Below are positions 4,811-6,845 of a stretch of DNA of 6,845 bases, piece after piece. The notes under the pieces are model-generated. The model saw nothing but the letters and a program-made list of their open reading frames with translations. It was not told the origin of the DNA and made no database searches. The first letter of the stretch is position 1. Every line of letters starts with the position of its first letter. The translations under genes were made by a program, and so were the position numbers. Origin of the DNA: Pseudonocardia mahuensis (GTDB lineage: Bacteria; Actinomycetota; Actinomycetes; Mycobacteriales; Pseudonocardiaceae); assembly GCF_018531475.1 (NCBI RefSeq), contig NZ_JAHDTG010000149.1:1-6845 (forward strand), given 5' to 3'.

Positions 4811-6604
4811 ATGTGCGGTATCGCCGGGGAGGTGCGTTTCGACGGGCGGGCGGCCGATGTGGCGGCGCTCGCCCGGATCACCGACGCGATGCAGCCCCGC
4901 GGCCCGGACGGGCACGGCGTGCACGCGACCGGCCCGATCGCCCTCGGCCATCGCCGGCTGAAGATCATCGACCTGTCCGAGCGCGGCGCCCAGCCGATGG
5001 CCGACCCGCAGCTCGGCCTCACCGCGGTGTTCAACGGCTGCATCTACAACTACCGGGAGCTGCGCACCGAGCTGGAAGGCCACGGCTACCGGTTCTTCTC
5101 CGACTCCGACACCGAGACGCTGCTCAAGGCCTACCACCGGTGGGGCGTCGACTGCGTCGACCACTTCCTGGGCATGTTCGCCTTCGCCGTCGCCGAGCGT
5201 GACACCGGCGTGCTCACCCTGGGCCGCGACCGGCTCGGCGTCAAGCCGCTGTACCTCGCCGAGGAGCCGGGCCGGCTGCGGTTCGCCTCGTCGCTGCCCG
5301 CGCTGCTGGCCGGCGGCGGCGTCGACACGAGCATCGACCCGGTGGCGCTGCACCACTACATGACGTTCCACTCGGTCGTCCCGGCGCCGCGCACGATCCT
5401 GACCGGAGTCCGCAAGCTGCCCCCGGCGACGGTGCGCACGATCCAGCCGGACGGGCGGGCCACCGACCACGTCTACTGGCGCCCGTCGCACGTGCGCCGC
5501 CCCGAGTTCGCCGGTTGGACCGCAGCGGACTGGCGCGACGCGGTGCTCGAGTCGCTGCAGGTCGCGGTGCGGCGCCGCATGGTGGCCGACGTCCCGGTGG
5601 GGGTGCTGCTGTCCGGCGGGCTCGACTCGTCGCTGGTCGTGGCGCTGCTGGCCGTGGAAGGCCAGACCGGGCTGCAGACGTTCAGCGTCGGCTTCCACGC
5701 CGCCGGCGGCGAGTCCGGGGACGAGTTCGCCTACTCCGGTCTGGTCGCGGAGCATTTCGGCACCGACCACCAGCAGATCCTCGTCGACCCGGCCAGGATG
5801 CTGCCCGCCGTCGACCGGGCGATCGCCGCGATGGCCGAGCCGATGGTCAGCCACGACTGCGTCGCGTTCCACCTGCTGTCCGAGGAGGTCGCCAGATCGG
5901 TCACCGTGGTCCAGTCCGGTCAAGGCGCCGACGAGGTGTTCGCCGGCTACGACTGGTACCCGCCGCTCGCCGACGTGGCGCGGGACCGCGCCGTCGAGGC
6001 CTACGCCCGGGTGTTCACCGACCGGACGCACGCGCAGATGGCCGAGATCCTGGAACCGGACCGGATGCTCGGGCACGACCCGAGCCGGGCCTTCATCGCC
6101 GAGCACTTCGGCGCCCCGGGGGCGCAGGACACCGTGGATGCAGCCCTGCGTCTGGACAGTACCGTCATGCTCGTGGACGATCCGGTCAAGCGGGTCGACA
6201 ACATGACGATGGCCTGGGGACTGGAGGCACGCGTCCCGTTCCTGGACCACGAACTGGTGGAGCTCGCCGCCGCGTGCCCACCCGAGCTCAAACTGGCGCA
6301 CGGCGGCAAGGGGGTACTCAAGGAAGCGGCCCGCGGTGTGGTGCCCGACGGCATCATCGACCGCCCGAAGGGCTACTTCCCGGTGCCGGCGATCCGACAT
6401 CTGGAGGGTCCGTTCCTGGACCGGGTCCGGGACGCGGTCACCGATCCGGTGGTCAAGGCCCGAGGGCTCGTCCGCGGCGACTGGCTGGACCGGATGCTGG
6501 CGGATCCGAACACTCATCGGACCAATCTGGGTTCCAACGCGTTGTGGCAGGTAGCACTACTCGAGATGTGGCTACAGGAGAGGGGATCTGAGCTTGATCT
6601 TTAA
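4811..6604 (+). CDS. N-acetylglutaminylglutamine amidotransferase-type asparagine synthetase family protein
   Basis: This 597-residue class II glutamine amidotransferase is predicted to release ammonia from glutamine and use ATP to convert a substrate carboxylate to an amide. The N-terminal Ntn glutaminase domain (2 to about 215) begins MCGIAG, so Met removal exposes the Cys2 nucleophile. It also has LGHRRLKIIDLS, FNGCIYNY (Asn75, Gly76) and RDRLGVKPLY. The synthetase domain (about 235-590) has the pyrophosphate loop SGGLDSS at 268-274, QSGQGADEVFAGYDWYP from 368, and a conserved end LWQVALLEMWLQ. MVSHDCVAFHLLSEEV and QSGQGADEVFAGY resemble the amidotransferases of NAGGN loci (asnO of Sinorhizobium meliloti) more than ordinary AsnB; this is from memory of the family. 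The preceding ligase fusion probably makes its substrate. The last codons (592-597) are rich in A/T third bases and may come from an adjoining insertion sequence. The family is firm; the exact substrate is not. Confidence 0.93.
   Translation: MCGIAGEVRFDGRAADVAALARITDAMQPRGPDGHGVHATGPIALGHRRLKIIDLSERGAQPMADPQLGLTAVFNGCIYNYRELRTELEGHGYRFFSDSDTETLLKAYHRWGVDCVDHFLGMFAFAVAERDTGVLTLGRDRLGVKPLYLAEEPGRLRFASSLPALLAGGGVDTSIDPVALHHYMTFHSVVPAPRTILTGVRKLPPATVRTIQPDGRATDHVYWRPSHVRRPEFAGWTAADWRDAVLESLQVAVRRRMVADVPVGVLLSGGLDSSLVVALLAVEGQTGLQTFSVGFHAAGGESGDEFAYSGLVAEHFGTDHQQILVDPARMLPAVDRAIAAMAEPMVSHDCVAFHLLSEEVARSVTVVQSGQGADEVFAGYDWYPPLADVARDRAVEAYARVFTDRTHAQMAEILEPDRMLGHDPSRAFIAEHFGAPGAQDTVDAALRLDSTVMLVDDPVKRVDNMTMAWGLEARVPFLDHELVELAAACPPELKLAHGGKGVLKEAARGVVPDGIIDRPKGYFPVPAIRHLEGPFLDRVRDAVTDPVVKARGLVRGDWLDRMLADPNTHRTNLGSNALWQVALLEMWLQERGSELDL
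6584..6604. mobile_element. Probable insertion-sequence end at the 3' tip of the amidotransferase gene
   Basis: The stretch from GGATCT to TTAA is AT-rich for this window. It lies just beyond the conserved LEMWLQERG end of the amidotransferase, and it borders the transposase stop codon. Insertion-sequence ends normally extend a little past the transposase stop, so the last six codons (GSELDL) and the stop may be element DNA. The exact boundary is inferred, and no target duplication can be seen. Confidence 0.4.
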
Positions 6605-6845
6605 CCTGTTCGCTGTTGGCGGGCGGTGATGGTGCGGTCGCGTTTGACGGTTTTCCCGACTTCGTAGCAGGGTGCGGGCTGTCGGTTGCGGGAGCCGGGT
6701 GGGCGTCCGGGCCCTGGTCTGGTGGGTTTGGGTGCGCGGGCCGGGAGGGCGGTCCGCCCGCGGATGTTCCGGAATGCGCGGCGGACCCGCGCTGGTGTCA
6801 GTCGGTCGGGCGGGGTGGGTTTCTCCCAGGGGCGACGGAGATCTT
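6601..6845 (-). CDS. C-terminal part of a putative transposase (insertion-sequence gene, cut by the window end)
   Basis: Read on the minus strand from the right edge, an open frame gives 80 residues and ends at TAA (6603-6601). It begins DLRRPWEKPTPPDRLTPARV and continues with VRRAFRNIRG, an RPGPGRPPGSRNR segment resembling an AT-hook and EVGKTVKR near the end. This Pro/Arg-rich tail is what I recall at the C-terminus of transposases common in Streptomyces and relatives (the NF041680 family of putative transposases). The catalytic part lies outside the window, so the element's completeness and family cannot be confirmed. It converges on the amidotransferase gene and overlaps it by 4 nt. No terminal inverted repeat can be defined without the other end; the left end should lie within the last tens of bases of the amidotransferase reading frame or at its stop. 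Confidence 0.8.
   Translation of the reverse strand, partial: DLRRPWEKPTPPDRLTPARVRRAFRNIRGRTALPARAPKPTRPGPGRPPGSRNRQPAPCYEVGKTVKRDRTITARQQRTG

Noticed and set aside
4780..5202. Plus-strand open frame with ATG overlapping the ligase stop (ATGA)
   Set aside because: The overlap looks like translational coupling, but the frame gives an Arg/Pro-rich protein. The true gene starts at 4811 in another frame with a strong Shine-Dalgarno and MCGIAG.
4583..6517. Minus-strand open frame of 644 codons opposite the amidotransferase
   Set aside because: It is antisense to a conserved gene, rich in His/Gln/Arg repeats with no recognisable domain.

Overview
The window is GC-rich throughout. Its G/C-loaded third codon positions, GTG starts, apparently leaderless genes and gene content point to a high-GC actinobacterium, most plausibly of the Pseudonocardia/Amycolatopsis type. 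That placement is an inference from composition and gene families; no rRNA gene is present to confirm it.

Layout, left to right. Positions 1-314 hold no gene. They contain a possible hairpin at 5-24 and a regular array of 22-nt units (132-263), each starting with GCGAGTCG or a variant. A metallo-beta-lactamase-fold hydrolase follows (315-1103, +). The gap 1104-1452 carries a second, longer array of the same unit (1129-1373) in the opposite orientation, so the hydrolase gene sits between inverted arrays. Next is a TenA-family gene (1453-2100, +) in which Glu stands at the place of the thiaminase-II cysteine. It is followed by a terminator-like hairpin.

The core of the window is a two-gene operon. 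The first gene (2207-4783) encodes one 858-residue protein that joins a YbdK/GCS2-type carboxylate-amine ligase to a circularly permuted type 2 ATP-grasp domain. The second (4811-6604) encodes a class II glutamine amidotransferase/asparagine-synthetase-like enzyme of the N-acetylglutaminylglutamine (NAGGN) amidotransferase type. Together they look like a self-contained route to a small, C-terminally amidated peptide: two ATP-dependent amide-forming modules, then amide transfer from glutamine. The acetyltransferase/ATP-grasp enzyme and the M42 peptidase that accompany this amidotransferase in classical NAGGN loci are absent here, so the product is probably related to NAGGN but not identical.

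The right edge is the 3' end of a transposase gene on the minus strand (6601 to the window end). It meets the amidotransferase gene tail to tail, and one TTAA supplies the stop codon of both. This marks an insertion-sequence junction at the very end of the operon and raises the possibility that further operon genes have been displaced.
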